From: Bos javanicus
Taxonomy: Eukaryota > Chordata > Mammalia > Artiodactyla > Bovidae
DNA length: 64,000 nt
Reading direction: 5' to 3'
Assembly: GCF_032452875.1 (NCBI RefSeq)
Contig: NC_083875.1
Span: forward strand, 78,886,178 to 78,950,177
A program made the position numbers and the translations under genes. Shown here in pieces: positions 23,719-36,044 of this stretch. The notes under the pieces were generated by a model. That model was not told where the DNA came from, did not search any database, and saw only the letters and a list, made by a program, of their open reading frames with translations. The stretch's first letter is position 1; each line of letters opens with the position of its first letter.

Positions 23719-24660
23719 AAATTTTGTTTATTGCAGTTTAAGTTTTAGAACCACAAAAGCCTTAATTGTATCATATTGTGAATGGAATGTACATGGCAAT
23801 AATATTGGCACAGTTGTAGTAAAGACCAAGCTCAAAGAATAAACCCCAATGTGTGAATGGGGTAGAGAGAAGATAGGGGTGCTAATATGCCCATATATAT
23901 GCCTTATATACAGAAGTGTCAGGATACTGGCTGAAATGGAGGGATAGTATGATAGATAATCAATAGAAGAGCTAAAAATTAATACAGCAGTTAATTATTG
24001 GACTGACTGGGAGGTAGTGTGAGCAAAATCTTCCTCTAATAAAGGGGAGAATCAATAAAGAAGTCTTAAATTGGGAAAACAATAGCTTATTAATTAGAGT
24101 TATGGCAATTACCCCTAGAAAACCAAAATCCAAATTGTATTATATTGATTTCCCAAGAGAGTAAGACCAAGGACAGGGAGGAGTGTGGAAAGGTACAACT
24201 TTTTTCTTAAGGCTCTTGGTTTTTTTATCATGTACATGTATTACTTTCCTTTTTCTGAACATTAAAAGATAAGAGTTCCTTTCTAACTTTCAGAGTTTCT
24301 GTTTGTAAAGATACAACATAACAATAAGCCACATGAAATAGCTAATATTTGTCTCATTTGGGTCTGCAAAAATGGAAAATTCACTTGGTTCAACCTAAAT
24401 AGATTTCAGATTTTGGACTTCAATGTGGATATGCCTTAATATGAATATCCAGTACATGAGCAAGCCAGTGACATTCTGGCAATTTGGAGATGTCTTAATT
24501 CATTACTCAACAACACCCTTCTTTCTAACCAACATTTCAAACCCTTTCAACTTACAGGGGAAAATTCAAATGGCACATCCTACAACCCTATACCCTGTAT
24601 TTAAAGAACTTACTTTTTCTTCTAAACATGCACAAGTCACAACCCTGTATTTCAAACATC
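23719..24660. other. Intronic sequence without recognised feature
   Basis: AT-rich, no recognised repeat family or exon. Confidence 0.5.
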
Positions 24661-24764
24661 TGTCATTGTGAGTTTTACACTCTTCCTTGTACAACTGTTA
24701 TCTGTGTACCTTGTGTCTCATCTCCCTATTAGACTACAGTTCCTTTAGGGGAAATATTTGTGTT
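24661..24764 (+). mobile_element. Possible L2 3' fragment
   Basis: 'ctattagactacagttcctt' followed by aggggaaatatttgtgtt resembles an L2 3' end. Weak. Confidence 0.4.
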
Positions 24765-24990
24765 CTATTGGGAGAGACTGCCTGGTTTTGAAGACAGTTC
24801 TAACTTGTCTTGCCCACTTTCCAGCTGTAGGGCTTTGGGCAAATTGCTTAACATCTCCAAGACTTATTTCTCCCAACCTCCAAATGAAGATAGTGATATC
24901 TCTTCTTAGGTCCAGCAGGATGTCTGAATAAGCAATTGTATGCCCAAGGCTTGACATAACATCTTGTATGCAGTGGATGTACAATTAATG
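24765..24990 (+). mobile_element. MIR SINE
   Basis: 'ccagctgtagggctttgggc' and aaattgcttaacatctcc match the MIR core; diverged 3' part. Confidence 0.75.
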
Positions 24991-25745
24991 ACCATCAGCC
25001 TGACTTCCTCTTGCCCTTATTCACCCTTGAACCTTCCCCAGCATCAAACACAATTCTTTACACACAGAAGCTTAAATGGTGAAATGAGGAAGAAAAAAAA
25101 AATATATGTTGGAGTGAAAGATGCTGAAAGTATTGAAAAATCCTTTAAGGAAAACAAAATTAGCCCTACCTTTGAAAATACAAGTTTTCCAATAATCATA
25201 TTGAAGAGGAAATAGCGTAGTACTCTGTTCGGCATATTAGTTGTATAGTAACCAACCCATCCAGAGATGGAAAACACTTGGGATGCACCCAAAAATGTTG
25301 TCTGTGATCCTTTCCTTTTCATTCATCACATATCATGAGCTCTACTAATCATTGCCTTTCTGTGGAGTTGAGGCAGATCTACAGCCATCCTGGGAAGCTG
25401 GCAAGGAATGCCAGAACTCATGAAGTGCCCACTGGCTCCCACTGTTTCTTAGGCTAAGTGCTTACCCCATTCTCTTGCATTCAGAGCTTTCCTCATGTAG
25501 AATAACTTGCTTTTCTAGAATTGGCTTAATGACTCCAAGGAACCTTTACTGAATGGCCCCACTTTCAGAACACTTGTTTGGCACCTGTCATCTCTGTTTA
25601 TCACATTCTGACCACATTATCATGATATCTGCATTTCTCTTACCCTTACTAGAGTATGTGCCCAGAGAAGATACTCGATATATTTAAGCTCGGATAAACT
25701 GTTCACAATTAAGACATAGAGTGGGAAGGCCACTGAATGCACACT

Positions 25746-25746
<1 letters not shown>
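24991..25746. other. Intronic sequence, possible L2 fragment at 25590-25690
   Basis: No exon seen. The part near 25590-25690 ('gtgcccagagaagatactcg') loosely resembles an L2 3' end. Confidence 0.4.

Positions 25747-25790
<44 letters not shown>
25747..25790. repeat. (GT)n microsatellite
   Basis: 22 uninterrupted GT units. Probably polymorphic. Confidence 0.95.
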
Positions 25791-25792
<2 letters not shown>

Positions 25793-26944
25793 TATGTGAA
25801 TTAACCCCACCAAAGATGAAACATGTCTTTCACAATGGAGCTTTCATTCAGAAGTACATTGGTAAAGGCCAGCTAACTTGAAAAAGTCAGTTAGGAATAT
25901 ATAGTGGCTACCAGTTGAAATTATTGAAGAAAGGAAGGTTTCTGTTTGGAGAGCATAGAATGGAGGATCCCAAATGATAAAACAGACATCAGCATAGGCC
26001 CCTCAAATGGACGATAATGCATAGATTGGGAGGGTGACAGAGGGCATTAAAGGGGTGTTTTCCATCCTCAGTAGCAGGTAGAGCATTAGGGCTTAGGGAC
26101 ACAGGGTTGGAGAAGTAGGCAGATAAGCCTGTCTGGCCCACCTGCCAGAATCTTGTACAATCACTCTGCATAATTATTCTTGAAAATACAAACATTGCTG
26201 GGGCTGACTGACAAGTATTGTTCCAGCAGGGAGGGCTGTCAAGGCAAATCAATCCAACTCTACCACATGCCAGAGTGTAGAACAGATATAATTTTGGCTG
26301 TTAGGGGCTGTCAAAGCGAAGGATGTGCCGTATGTGTATTTTGAAGTGTGGTGTTCCCTTTAGTCTAACAGCTTGAAAGATTTCTGGGGCTTTCCCCCTC
26401 TCTGGCTGTTTTCTACAAGAAGTTTTGAGTATTTTAATTTCAAATAACTCAAGTCTTTTATCTAATGTGAATTTCAGGTTAGAGTAAACCCAATCTTACC
26501 TTTCCTCCATAGCTGCTCTGCACTCATTCAACACATGGTATTAAAATTTGATTTAGGAGGAAAAGGTCCTTTGCTGCCATTGGATGTCATAAGGGGTATC
26601 CAAGTTAGGTACCTGGTGCACTCCCAGCAAGGCAAACTCACCTTATAAGAGTCTGTTTTGTCCATCACTAGACCCAGGGCAAGGCTTAGCCCGAAGGGTC
26701 CCACTGGGCCTCTTGGGAGTCCCTGAAAGTCCACTTCCTCCTTCAGTGGCCCAGCATCAAAGCTGAGGCCCTTAGAAGGGGATTCACTCAAAACCTTTCC
26801 TCTCTCTGAATTTTTCTGCTTCATCCATCTTATTGGATTCTCAGTGACTTCCCCAGTCATTGTCCCACTAGTTTTCTTTTCCTTCCTTCCCTCCTTTTTC
26901 CCCCTTCCTTCCCATTTGTGGTACCTATTTAATTTCTTTCTACT
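25791..26944. other. Intronic sequence without recognised feature
   Basis: About 1.1 kb with no recognised repeat family or exon. A 110-codon minus-strand frame at 26528-26860 has no recognisable domain. Confidence 0.5.
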
Positions 26945-26953
26945 ATTCTCCTT

Positions 26954-27170
26954 GGGGCTTCCCAGATTGTACTAGTGGTAAAGAACCTGCCTGCCAATGC
27001 AGGAGATGCGAGAGACAAGAGTTCGATCCCTGGGTTGAGAAAGTCCCCTGGAAATGAGGAAATGACAACCTGTCCAGTATTCTTGCCTGGAGAATCCCAT
27101 GGGCAGAAGAACCACAGTCCATGGGGCCACGAAGAGTCAGACACAACTGAGTGACTGAGCATGCATGCAC
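26954..27170 (+). mobile_element. Bov-tA SINE with 9-bp TSD
   Basis: Head, gttcgatccctgggttgag, Bov-A body with a deletion near 27108. Target-site duplication attctcctt at 26945-26953 and 27171-27179. Confidence 0.9.
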
Positions 27171-27179
27171 ATTCTCCTT

Positions 27180-28727
27180 AACTTACAAACACCCTCAAAT
27201 CTCTCCCTCCTCAAAACCCCCCCAGTACCCATCCTTGAGAGTCACCATGTCATCCCTAGATCCACCTGTCTGTCCCTACCCCAACCCTCCACTTGTGGAG
27301 TCTCCACTCACCACCTCCACTTCCTAACCTCTCACTGACTCCTCAGCCCCAGAAGTCTGCCTTCTGCTCTCTTCAGGCTCATCCTTGGCCCTTTCTCCTG
27401 CCTGTCTCATTTGTCCACTTTGGTCTTGTTCTAAGGCTCCTTGTTTTCTGACTGTCCCTGAAAACATCAGGATTAGTCCTTGGTGACTTCATCTGTTCCC
27501 TTTGGGGTCACAGACTTGATCTCAGCCTCCCTGTGGTCTGTCACCCTGAGCTGTGTGCATTTCTTGGACAGGAGACTGGAGAGGAAGGATGAATGAGTGG
27601 CTGGATGGAGCCCACCTTCCAGCTCAGCATGGGCCTCTGTGAGAGGGAGGTCTGTAGTTACTCCTAAACTTGCCCCTCTGCCTTTAGTTCGACTACTGCC
27701 AGAATCATTTGTTCTTGTCACGTTTCTTCCATGCTCAAAAGTCTTCTAGATAGGACTTACATATAAAACAAATCCAAGGATTCACTGATTATGGAACATG
27801 AATGTGCTGAAGCAGACCTAAAATACTGTTTAATCTAAACTCTTTTATTTAAAGACAAGAAAATGAAGGCAAAAAGCAGTAAAGTCATTTGTCCAAGAGT
27901 CCGGACTTGTTAATAAGGACTTCAAGGTCCTCTGTGATCCAACCTCATCCTCCTTTTGCTACATATTGTCTGCTCCTTCTCTTTAGGAAAAAACTGGACA
28001 AATCACAATTTCTTAAATCCCACTGTGGGCTTTTTCCTCCTCCTGCTTGCTTTTTCTCTTCCCCCTCCTTAAGTGCCCTCTTCTCTACCATTCTCATCTC
28101 TTGTTCAATCACTCATCTATTTTTGCATGTTCATGTTATTATTTATTCATAAAATAGTATTGATTGCCTAATATGTTCTAGGCCCAGCAGTGGGTGTGGA
28201 AAATTACATCTCTTCTTTCACCCCATCCCCAAAGCATTCCTGAGTAAGCCCATAGGCATTGATTTTTTATGCCATTATGATGATAAGCACTCTGGACTCC
28301 CTGCACAGTGTTTGACTGAGGGTGGTTTTTGTGTCATATGTTTTTTCCTTATTGAGCTCTGCCATAAGAAATATTATTAGGATGCTCACTATTTACACTA
28401 CAGATGTTGTTAAGGACATTGATTTTCAATGTAAAATCCATTTGATGTATTCCTTTCAAAACTAAATTCCATGAAAAATCTTACTTAGAAATTTCTGTGC
28501 TGTTACTTATGAGTAGTCAAAATTTTATAAATTATTGTGTTTCCCTCTTGGCTTCTGCTGCCAGGAAACTCAGAGTCAAATTATGGCAATTTTAATAGCT
28601 ATTTGGAACATTAGAATCTGCACATTTGCATTTCTACTTATCTTGTTTTAGCCTTCTTTTCTGTTTTCTCTGACTTGAGTTCTTATTTAAGTTTTTCTTT
28701 TCCCTTACATGATCACATAAATTACTT
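27180..28727. other. Intronic sequence, possible L2 at 28120-28200
   Basis: CT-rich at 27180-27480. 28120-28200 resembles L2 ('attgattgcctaatatgttc'). No exon recognised. Confidence 0.4.
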
Positions 28728-29060
28728 GAAATCGCTTTAGTCATGTCCAACTCTTTTGTGACCCCATGGACTGTAACCTGCCAGGCTCCTCTGTCTGTGG
28801 GATTCTCCAGGCAAGAATACTAGAGTAGATAGCCATGCCCTCCTCCAGGGAATCTTCCTGACCCAGACATCGAACCCACATCTCTTATGTCTCCTGTGCC
28901 TCCAGTGGGTTCTTTACCACTAGTGCCACCTGGGAAGCCCTAAAAATACTGGAGTGGGTAGCCATTCCTTTCTCCAGGGGATCTTCCTGACCCAAAGATC
29001 AACCCTTTGTCTCCTGCATTGCAGGCAAATTCTTTGCCATCTGAGCCACCAGCGAAGCCC
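28728..29060 (-). mobile_element. Two-headed Bov-tA SINE
   Basis: On the reverse strand the order is head (29060 leftward), partial Bov-A, second head, full Bov-A. The join lies at gggaagccc/taaaaatactggag near 28940. Same join as at 5474 and 57553. Confidence 0.87.
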
Positions 29061-29245
29061 AGGCTATAGTATATGCTTAATAAAGGTTTGTTGAACTAAA
29101 GTGATAAATGTAGACCTATGATTCCCTAGGTGGGCAAACTCAAGCTCACTTTCTCTTTCACTTTGTATGTTGTAAGAAGGCCAAGGAAAGATAAAGTATT
29201 GTAGTGGAAAGAATTTAAACTCTGCCTGTTACCAGTTGTATAATA

Positions 29246-29530
29246 CAAATTCAGTTCAATTCAGTTCAGTTCAGTTCAGTCGCTCAGTTGTGTCAGACTC
29301 TTTGCGACCCCACGGACCACAGCACACCAGGCCTCCCTATCCATCACCAACTCCGAGAGTTTACCCAAACTCATGTCCACTGAGTTAGTGATGCCATCCA
29401 ACCATCTCATCCTCTGTTGTCCCCTTCTCCTCCTGCCTTCAATCTTTCCCAGCATTAAGGGTTTTCAAATGGGTCAGCTCTTCACATCAGGTGGTCAAAG
29501 TATTGGAGTTTCAGCTTCAGCATCAGTTCA
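29246..29530 (-). mobile_element. BovB 3' end, 5'-truncated
   Basis: Starts with repeated cagtt units, then BovB 3' sequence to 'tattggagtttcagcttcag'. About 285 bp. Confidence 0.88.
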
Positions 29531-30424
29531 GACGAGTTATTTAGCACATGTGATCCCCTCCTTGTTACTTTAATCTGAAAATGGAAATAAGCATACCCTA
29601 CTAGATTGCTGTGAAGATTGATAACCCTCATAAACCTCTCAGCACATTTCCAGGCCCTTAATAGCAATCAGCACATATTAGGGTCTCTCCCTTTCCTTCC
29701 TATTTCCTTGTTTCATTGGAAATTGCACTTGGAAAAGGATAAGTGGATTGCTCTATGACCACAAGTTAGTCAATTAATTGTAGTGTCATCTGTAAAATAA
29801 ATGTGACTATTGACCTCATTCAGAGGGATATGAAAATTAATCGATGGTAATGCACATTGGGATTTTTTGCTGAAAATTGCTTAAGAATGGCTCAGTATTG
29901 TTTCATGTTTTATTTTATCATTAATGTTATTTATGAATATTTGGCTTTGTCTTGTCCTGGTGTTTTTTACATCTCTGGTCTTAATCACGTTTATTTTCAA
30001 TATTATCCAAACTTATATCTTAATAATAAAAATATAGATGAAATTCAAAACCATAGTTCCCATCTTTCATATAAATTAACTTTTTCAAAGTAGATGATTT
30101 AACCTGTTTCAATATGCTCCTTATGATATAGACATTAAGATATTTAGTAAATAATTTTTGTTACTTGCATTTAAAATCAAGCTCAAGCATGTTTCATAGC
30201 TTTGGCATCCTACTTTATGTGCTCATATTTTATTTTTATTGGCCATTTTGTAATGATATTCTTCATTATGAGATGCTTGATCCATTTCAGATGATAAATA
30301 TGAACGTTTCAAGTATTTCTAGTTGAAGAGATAATTAACTGAATGATATACCTGTTTTCACTTTATTGGCAGGGAATGCTCACTGCACGCAATCTCAAAT
30401 AGGGGCTTGTGTTACAGAGTCCAA
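29531..30424. other. Intronic sequence without recognised feature
   Basis: AT-rich, no recognised repeat family or exon. Confidence 0.5.
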
Positions 30425-30590
30425 GGTCGCTCTCCTGAGAGTTAGGGGCTCTGAGTTCTAGCTTGGCCACTTTCTAGCTGTGTGGCCCTGGGAAAGTCAC
30501 TTCACCTCTCTGAGACTCACTGGCCAACTGTCAAACATGAGGGAGTCGGACTCAGTGATCTTTAACTTCTGTTTCCATCACAGCATCTAG
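30425..30590 (+). mobile_element. MIR SINE
   Basis: 'tctagctgtgtggccctggg' and agtcacttcacctctctgag are typical MIR core sequence. Confidence 0.85.
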
Positions 30591-31250
30591 TCCTCTGCAC
30601 TGGAACTGCTGAGGCAGGCCATACATTTAGGTTTGTAGGGAGACATAGAGATTCCTCCTAATACAGAACATTATTTTCTGGGGTATATTATTTATACAGT
30701 CCTACTAACAAATATAAGATGTCTTTCCTTTTAACTGCAGAGTAGTTGGCATATATTAAAGATTCCATGAATGTCTGAATTTAAGGTCCATGTGATGAGT
30801 AGGAAATTTCCAGGGGGACAAGGTTCTCTGTGAAACTCTATTACTGAGGAAATGGGAGGATATGTTTCCTACTTCAACCTTAAATGGGTGGAGTGATATT
30901 TATTTATTTATTGTGTTAGTTTTAGATTTAGTAGTAATGGGTTGAACTATAGCCTACATGTATATATAGGATATTTACTTTTGGGAGAAATTGATACTAG
31001 GAATTTTATTTAAACCATCTGAAACTACAAGCATCTCCACCAACTACTGGAACTTCTTTGTGACAGAATGCATTTTTCAGTGGCTGTAATGTGATGCTAA
31101 TACAAAACTAGAAATCTACTCAGTTCTGGTACTTGGGAAACAAATGCCCAAGTGCAGTGAATTTCCACCCTGGAAAATTCCATTAATGATAAAGATATCC
31201 ACAATATTTAGTCCCTCATCTCAATTATTACTTCTGGTCATCACTTTCTC
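30591..31250. other. Intronic sequence without recognised feature
   Basis: No exon or repeat family recognised. Confidence 0.5.
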
Positions 31251-31261
31251 CCTGATTCCAT

Positions 31262-31449
31262 GAATGAAGTCGCTCAGTCCTGTCCGACTCTTTGTGACCC
31301 CCTGGACTGTAGCCTACAAGGCTCCCCAGTCCATGGAATTTTCCAGGCAAGAGTACTGGAGTGGGTTTCCTTCTACAGGGGATCTTCCCAACCCAGAGAT
31401 TGAACCTGGGTCTCCTGCACTGCAGGCAGACACTTTACCATCTGAGCCA
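31262..31449 (-). mobile_element. Bov-tA SINE with 11-bp TSD
   Basis: Reverse-strand copy, Bov-A body then head ending ctgagcca. Exact target-site duplication cctgattccat at 31251-31261 and 31450-31460. Confidence 0.94.
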
Positions 31450-31460
31450 CCTGATTCCAT

Positions 31461-31867
31461 AGAGTAGATTTATTTGCACAATAATCTAATCACACCCTTT
31501 GTTTTGACTATATGAACATACATAGATCAGTCTGCAGACCACAGGAGTTTGGTGGTCCCTACACCACACACACCTCTTCTGGGTACTCTTATCTTTGGCA
31601 AGGTGAATTTTAAAAAGATACTTTTTATTAAAAAAAAATTATTTAAAGAAATCAACTATTGTCTTGATTTTTCCCCTTCAAATCTAAGAAGCTATTTATG
31701 GTAGAGTCTGGGCGTTTCATTTATTTATTTTTGTTAGTTATTCATATTGTGTTTGAAGTGGTTTTACTGGAGTCTCCAAAGTTAAAAGCAGAGCTTTGAC
31801 TGACCTAAGAAATAAAGAATGTAAAAATTTTTAACATACTTACCCGATAGCTTATTTATCATGGAAT
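31461..31867. other. Intronic sequence without recognised feature
   Basis: AT-rich, nothing recognised. Confidence 0.5.
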
Positions 31868-32075
31868 CTTTGGGCTTCCATGGTGGTTCAGATGGTAAAG
31901 AATCCACCTGCAGTGCAGGAGATCTGGGTTCAATCCCTGGGTTGGGAAGATCCCCTGGAGAAGGGAACAGTTACCTACTCCAGTATTCTTGCTTAAAGAA
32001 TTCCATGGACAGAGGAGCCTGGTGGGCTACAGTCCATGGTGTTGCAGAGAGTCAGGCACAACTGAGAGACTTTCA
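31868..32075 (+). mobile_element. Bov-tA SINE
   Basis: Complete head ('gggcttccatggtggttcag', gttcaatccctgggttgg) and Bov-A body to cacaactgagagac. Confidence 0.92.
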
Positions 32076-32221
32076 CTTAGACTCACTTGGCCAAGGATAC
32101 TTCACATAAAATGAACCCAAATGTTCCTAGGACCCTTTAAGGTGTTATTCAAAGCGCCTGTCCACAGTGAGATTGTCTAGAATAGAAATCAGTGCATTGC
32201 TTTTTTCATTAAGAAAGTCTT

Positions 32222-32332
32222 GGGACTTCCCTGGTGGTCCAGTGATTAGGACTCCACATTTCAACTTCAATTCCCAGCCAGGGAACTAAGATCCTGCATA
32301 TGTGCAGCTTGCCCCCCACCAAATAATGATAA
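32222..32332 (+). mobile_element. CHR-type tRNA SINE
   Basis: 'gggacttccctggtggtcca' and 'cagccagggaactaagatcc' are typical of the cetartiodactyl CHR SINE. Its TSD aagaaagtctt is at 32211-32221 and 33928-33938, beyond the BovB copy, so BovB landed in this SINE's tail. Confidence 0.88.
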
Positions 32333-33922
32333 TCAGATCAGATCAGATCAGTCACTCAGTCGTGTCTGACTCTTTGTGACCCCATGAATCACAGCACGCC
32401 AGGCCTCCCTGTCCATCACCAACTCCTGGAGTTCACTCAGACTCACGTCCATCGAATCAGTGATGCCATCCAGCCATCTCATCCTCTGTCGTCTCCTTCT
32501 CCTCCTGCCCCCAATCCCTCCCAGCATCAGAGTCTTTTCCAATGAGTCAACTCTTCACATGAGGTGGCCAAAGTACTGGAGTTTCAGCTTTAGCAACATT
32601 CCTTCCAAAGAACACTCAGGACTGATCTCCTTCAGAATGGACTGGTTGGATCTCCTTGCTGTCCAAGGGACTCTCAAGAGTCTTCTCCAACACCACAGTT
32701 CAAAAGCATCAATTCTTCGGCTCAGCCTTCTTCACAGTCCAACTCACATCCATACATGACCACAGGAAAAACCATAGCCTTGACTAGACAGACCTTTGTT
32801 GGCAAAGTAATGTCTCTGCTTTTGAATATGCTATCTAGGTTGGTCATAACTTTCCTTCCAAGGAGTAAGCGTCTTTTAATTTCATGGCTGCAGTCACCAT
32901 CTGCAGTGATTTTGGAGCCCCCAAAATAAAGTCTGACACTGTTTCCACTGTTTCCCCATCTATTTCCCATGAAGTGATGGGACCGGATGCCATGATCTTT
33001 GTTTTCTGAATGCTGAGCTTTAAGCCAACTTTTTCACTCTCCACTTTCACCTTCATCAAGAGGCTTTTTAGTTCCTCTTCACTTTCTGCCATAAGGGTGG
33101 TGTCATCTGCATATCTGAGGTTATTGATATTTCTCCCCACAATCTTGATTCCAGCTTGTGTTTCTTCCAGTCCAGCGTTTCTCATGATGTACTCTGCATA
33201 TAAGTTAAATAAGCAGGGTGACAATATACAGCCTTGACGTACTCCTTTTCCTATTTGGAACCAGTATGCTGTTCCATGTCCAGTTCTAACTGTTGCTTCC
33301 TGACCTGTATACAGGTTTCTCAAGAGGCAGGTCAGGTGGTCTGGTATTCCCATCTCTTGAAGAATTTTCCACAGTTTATTGTGATCCACACAGTCAAAGG
33401 CTTTGGCATAGTCAATAAAGCAGAAATAGATGCTTTTCTGGAACTCTCTTGCTTTTTCGATGATCCAGTGGATGTTGGCAATTTGATCTCTGGTTCCTCT
33501 GCCTTTTCTAAAACCAGCTTGAACATCAGGAAGTTCACGGTTCACATATTGCTGAAGCCTGGCTTGGAGAATTTTGAGCATTACTTTACTAGCGTGTGAG
33601 ATGAGTGCAATTGTGTGGTAGTTTGAGCATTCTTTGGCATTGCCTTTCTTTGGGATTGGAATGAAAACTGACCTTTTCCAGTCCTGTGGCCACTGCTGAG
33701 TTTTCCAAATTTGCTGGCATATTGAGTGCAGCACTTTCACAGCATCATCTTTCAGGATTTGGAATAACTCAACTGGAATCCCATCACCTCCACTAGCTTT
33801 GTTTGTAGTGATGCTTTCTAAGGCCCACTTGACTTCACATTCCAGGATGTCTGGCTCTAGGTCAGTGATCACACCATCGTGATTATCTGGGTCATGGAGA
33901 TCTTTTTTGTACAGTTCAATTT
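32333..33922 (-). mobile_element. BovB LINE, 1.6 kb, 5'-truncated
   Basis: The longest BovB copy here. Reverse strand, with a gatca/cagtt-type tail at the left end. It runs through the C-terminal region and the whole reverse-transcriptase core. The endonuclease half is absent. It is nested in the tail of the CHR SINE at 32222. BovB is a non-LTR (RTE-type) retrotransposon considered to have entered ruminants horizontally. Confidence 0.95.
32844..33872 (-). pseudogene. BovB reverse-transcriptase core, open for 342 codons
   Basis: Uninterrupted frame with the catalytic palm motifs in order: motif A FIDYAKAFD, motif B KGVRQGCILSP, motif C YADDTTLM. All three catalytic Asp residues are present. 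The frame shifts near 32920, at a run of C and A around 'ggagcccccaaaataaag', and coding continues in another frame to about 32722. There is no N-terminal endonuclease, so no complete protein. The frame has no start of its own: it simply opens at the truncation. Confidence 0.92.
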
Positions 33923-33938
33923 TAAAAAAGAAAGTCTT

Positions 33939-34262
33939 ACTCCCAAGAAAAAGTCAGCTAAATGCCATGCAAACAGCCAAACCAAACTTCCCAATGCCTT
34001 TCCTCTTAGCTGCATTGCTGAAAGACAGATAAATGGCAGCTGAGTGTTTGTACAACTTGGGCAAACTATTAATATTTCACCCGTCTGTGCCTCAGGCCCT
34101 TAGAATGCTGGTATCAGGAGGTAGAGAGGGAAAATGTGAGCAAGGAGTTCAGTGAGTGAGTGGGGTAGCCAAGATGTCATAGTGAGGGGCTCAATGTGAT
34201 ACAGGCTGATGGCTCCCTAAGACAGATGCTTTCAACTGGTTGGGGCTCTAGCAGGAGATGGT
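33939..34262. other. Intronic sequence without recognised feature
   Basis: Unique-looking and G-rich towards its right end. Confidence 0.5.
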
Positions 34263-34282
34263 GGGGTGGGTGGGTGGGGGGG
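34263..34282 (+). other. G-quadruplex candidate with one-base loops
   Basis: Four G-runs (4, 3, 3 and 7 G) separated by single T bases. From established G4 rules this is among the most stable parallel types. It lies on the NTRK2 sense strand, so the pre-mRNA could also fold. Confidence 0.8.
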
Positions 34283-34405
34283 TCTTGGTCAGACATCATG
34301 CACAAAGGCCTTGATGTACCTGGGAGTGAAGGGTGGGGATGGCTTTCATTTGAGAGGGCTGGAGGGAGAAGTTATGGGTGTCCTCAGGCACGTTATGATG
34401 GTGGT

Positions 34406-34626
34406 GTTTTAGTTGCTAAGTCGTTTTGTATCTGACTCTTTTGCGACCCCATGGAACTGTAGCCTGCTGGTCTCCTCTGTCCATGGGATTTCCAAGGCAA
34501 GAATGCCTGAGTGGGCAGTCATTTCCTTCTCTAGGGTATCTTCCTGACCCAGGGATCAAATCTTCCTGACCTGCATCTCTTGCATTGACAGGCATATTCT
34601 TTACTGCTGAGCCATCAGAGAAGCCC
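34406..34626 (-). mobile_element. Bov-tA SINE with small internal duplication
   Basis: Reverse-strand copy. The segment atcttcctgacc occurs twice (34538 and 34560), which lengthens the head region by about 22 bp. Confidence 0.85.
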
Positions 34627-35484
34627 ATCCTCAGCAAAGCCAAGGTTTTATTGGAGCTGAGGAGGTAAAGAGAAGTTTAAGGAGAGATTTTGGATACAGG
34701 GACCTACTGGATGATGGGCATTTCATCCAGAAGAACTGATGGAAGGACTTGTGAGGGAGACGAAGGGGTTAGCATTGGCTCTGCTTGGGGCAATTATGAG
34801 CAATTTGGCAGTTTGAGGCTGGATAAAGAGGGATGGTCTGAGAGGGTACCGAGGATTTCCTTTGGTGATTGAGGGAAACAGGCAATGAGGCAGTTTGGGA
34901 TATGCTTCAATGCTCTCCTGGAGGAGAATGGGAAGAAATTCTTAGCTCAAGTGTGTGATAGCTTCAGACTAGTTGTTCTTCCTACTCCTGACATCTTGGA
35001 GAATTGAGCTTTTTTATTGCCTGCACATTCAATAGGATTGTTGTCAGTTAACTGAAATAATAAAACTGAACAGTATTTGTCTCTTGCTTCTATTATCATT
35101 TGGCACATTTTCCAACAAATATTTGGATAGCACCAGCTGTGTGCAGAGCACTATGAAACCCTGGCAGAAATGCAAATACAAACAAAAACTTGTTACCTGT
35201 GCCCCTCAGTGGCTTCCAGTCTTAGAAAAGAGGAATTCCTTCTATTTAGATGGAGTACATTGGCAAAAGGCCACTATTCATGTAATCTACTATATCCCAA
35301 ACATAGCAAAGCAAATTAATGCAAAATAGCCCATTTCTTAAAGATGTGTCTACTGCCTTCAAGGTCAGTGTGGTAAAACTGGTCTTATCAATTTTAGCTT
35401 GGAAGATGATGAAGTTGTGGCTTTATCCATAGCTTTAGAAAGTTATTTCCCATCAACGTTTTTTACTGCTTGGAATGAAAGAGA
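34627..35484. other. Intronic sequence, possible L2 at 35095-35190
   Basis: 35095-35190 ('ccaacaaatatttggatagc') resembles L2. The rest is unassigned. Confidence 0.4.
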
Positions 35485-35592
35485 GGGTGGGGGGTGGGGT
35501 GGGTAGGGATAGGGAGAGAGGGAAGAAAGGAAAAAAAGGAAAAGGAAGGAAAGAAGGAAAAAGAAAGGAGAGAGAGGAGGAGGGAGGCAAGA
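35485..35592 (+). repeat. G-rich run plus polypurine (GGAA)n tract
   Basis: 35485-35514 has five or more GGG runs with short loops (G-quadruplex candidate). 35511-35592 is almost all A/G. Only the minus strand gives open frames. Confidence 0.85.
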
Positions 35593-36044
35593 AAAGTGTA
35601 AATCAAATGCAAGAAAAAAAAGTTAAATACTAGCCTTGATCTGGTTAGAGTGTAAAGTAAATCAAGTGGCAATTTAATTCTCAATGAACATATGACAACC
35701 ATGGAGTTAAATATTAGATTTAAATAGGGCAGCTAATTTTCTGCAAGAATTACATTCATCTCTTTATATGGGCACTCTTCCTAATGAACACATCTTTCCC
35801 CTCTTAAATTCAGGCATTGCTGCTGGAGCATGAGAAATTAATATACATTCTTAGATTCATTAATAATGTTGCTCATAAAAGACCTTTTGATTTTTATCAC
35901 CCTGAGTTCCCAGAGGCCCAAGGAAGCAGCTATAGCTCCAAACCACATGAATTATCAGGGGGAAAATCCTATTAAAGCAAAACCTTAATCACCACCTGCA
36001 TTTTATATCAAGTTGTATCTAAGAAGAAACTGTATATATCATAT
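35593..36044. other. Intronic sequence without recognised feature
   Basis: AT-rich, nothing recognised. Confidence 0.5.

Noticed and set aside
26689..26725. Another weak resemblance to the short TrkB-T-Shc tail
   Set aside because: The Gly-Ser-Pro order appears only in a frame with a stop at the wrong place, and there is no acceptor tract.
35463..35702. Minus-strand frame rich in Ser, Phe and Leu that looks like membrane protein
   Set aside because: It is the translated complement of the polypurine tract.
35910..35990. Possible TrkB-T-Shc-like terminal exon
   Set aside because: A ggcccaagg string can be read from a TGG-type split codon, but it is not directly preceded by AG in the right phase and the peptide does not resemble the known short tail.
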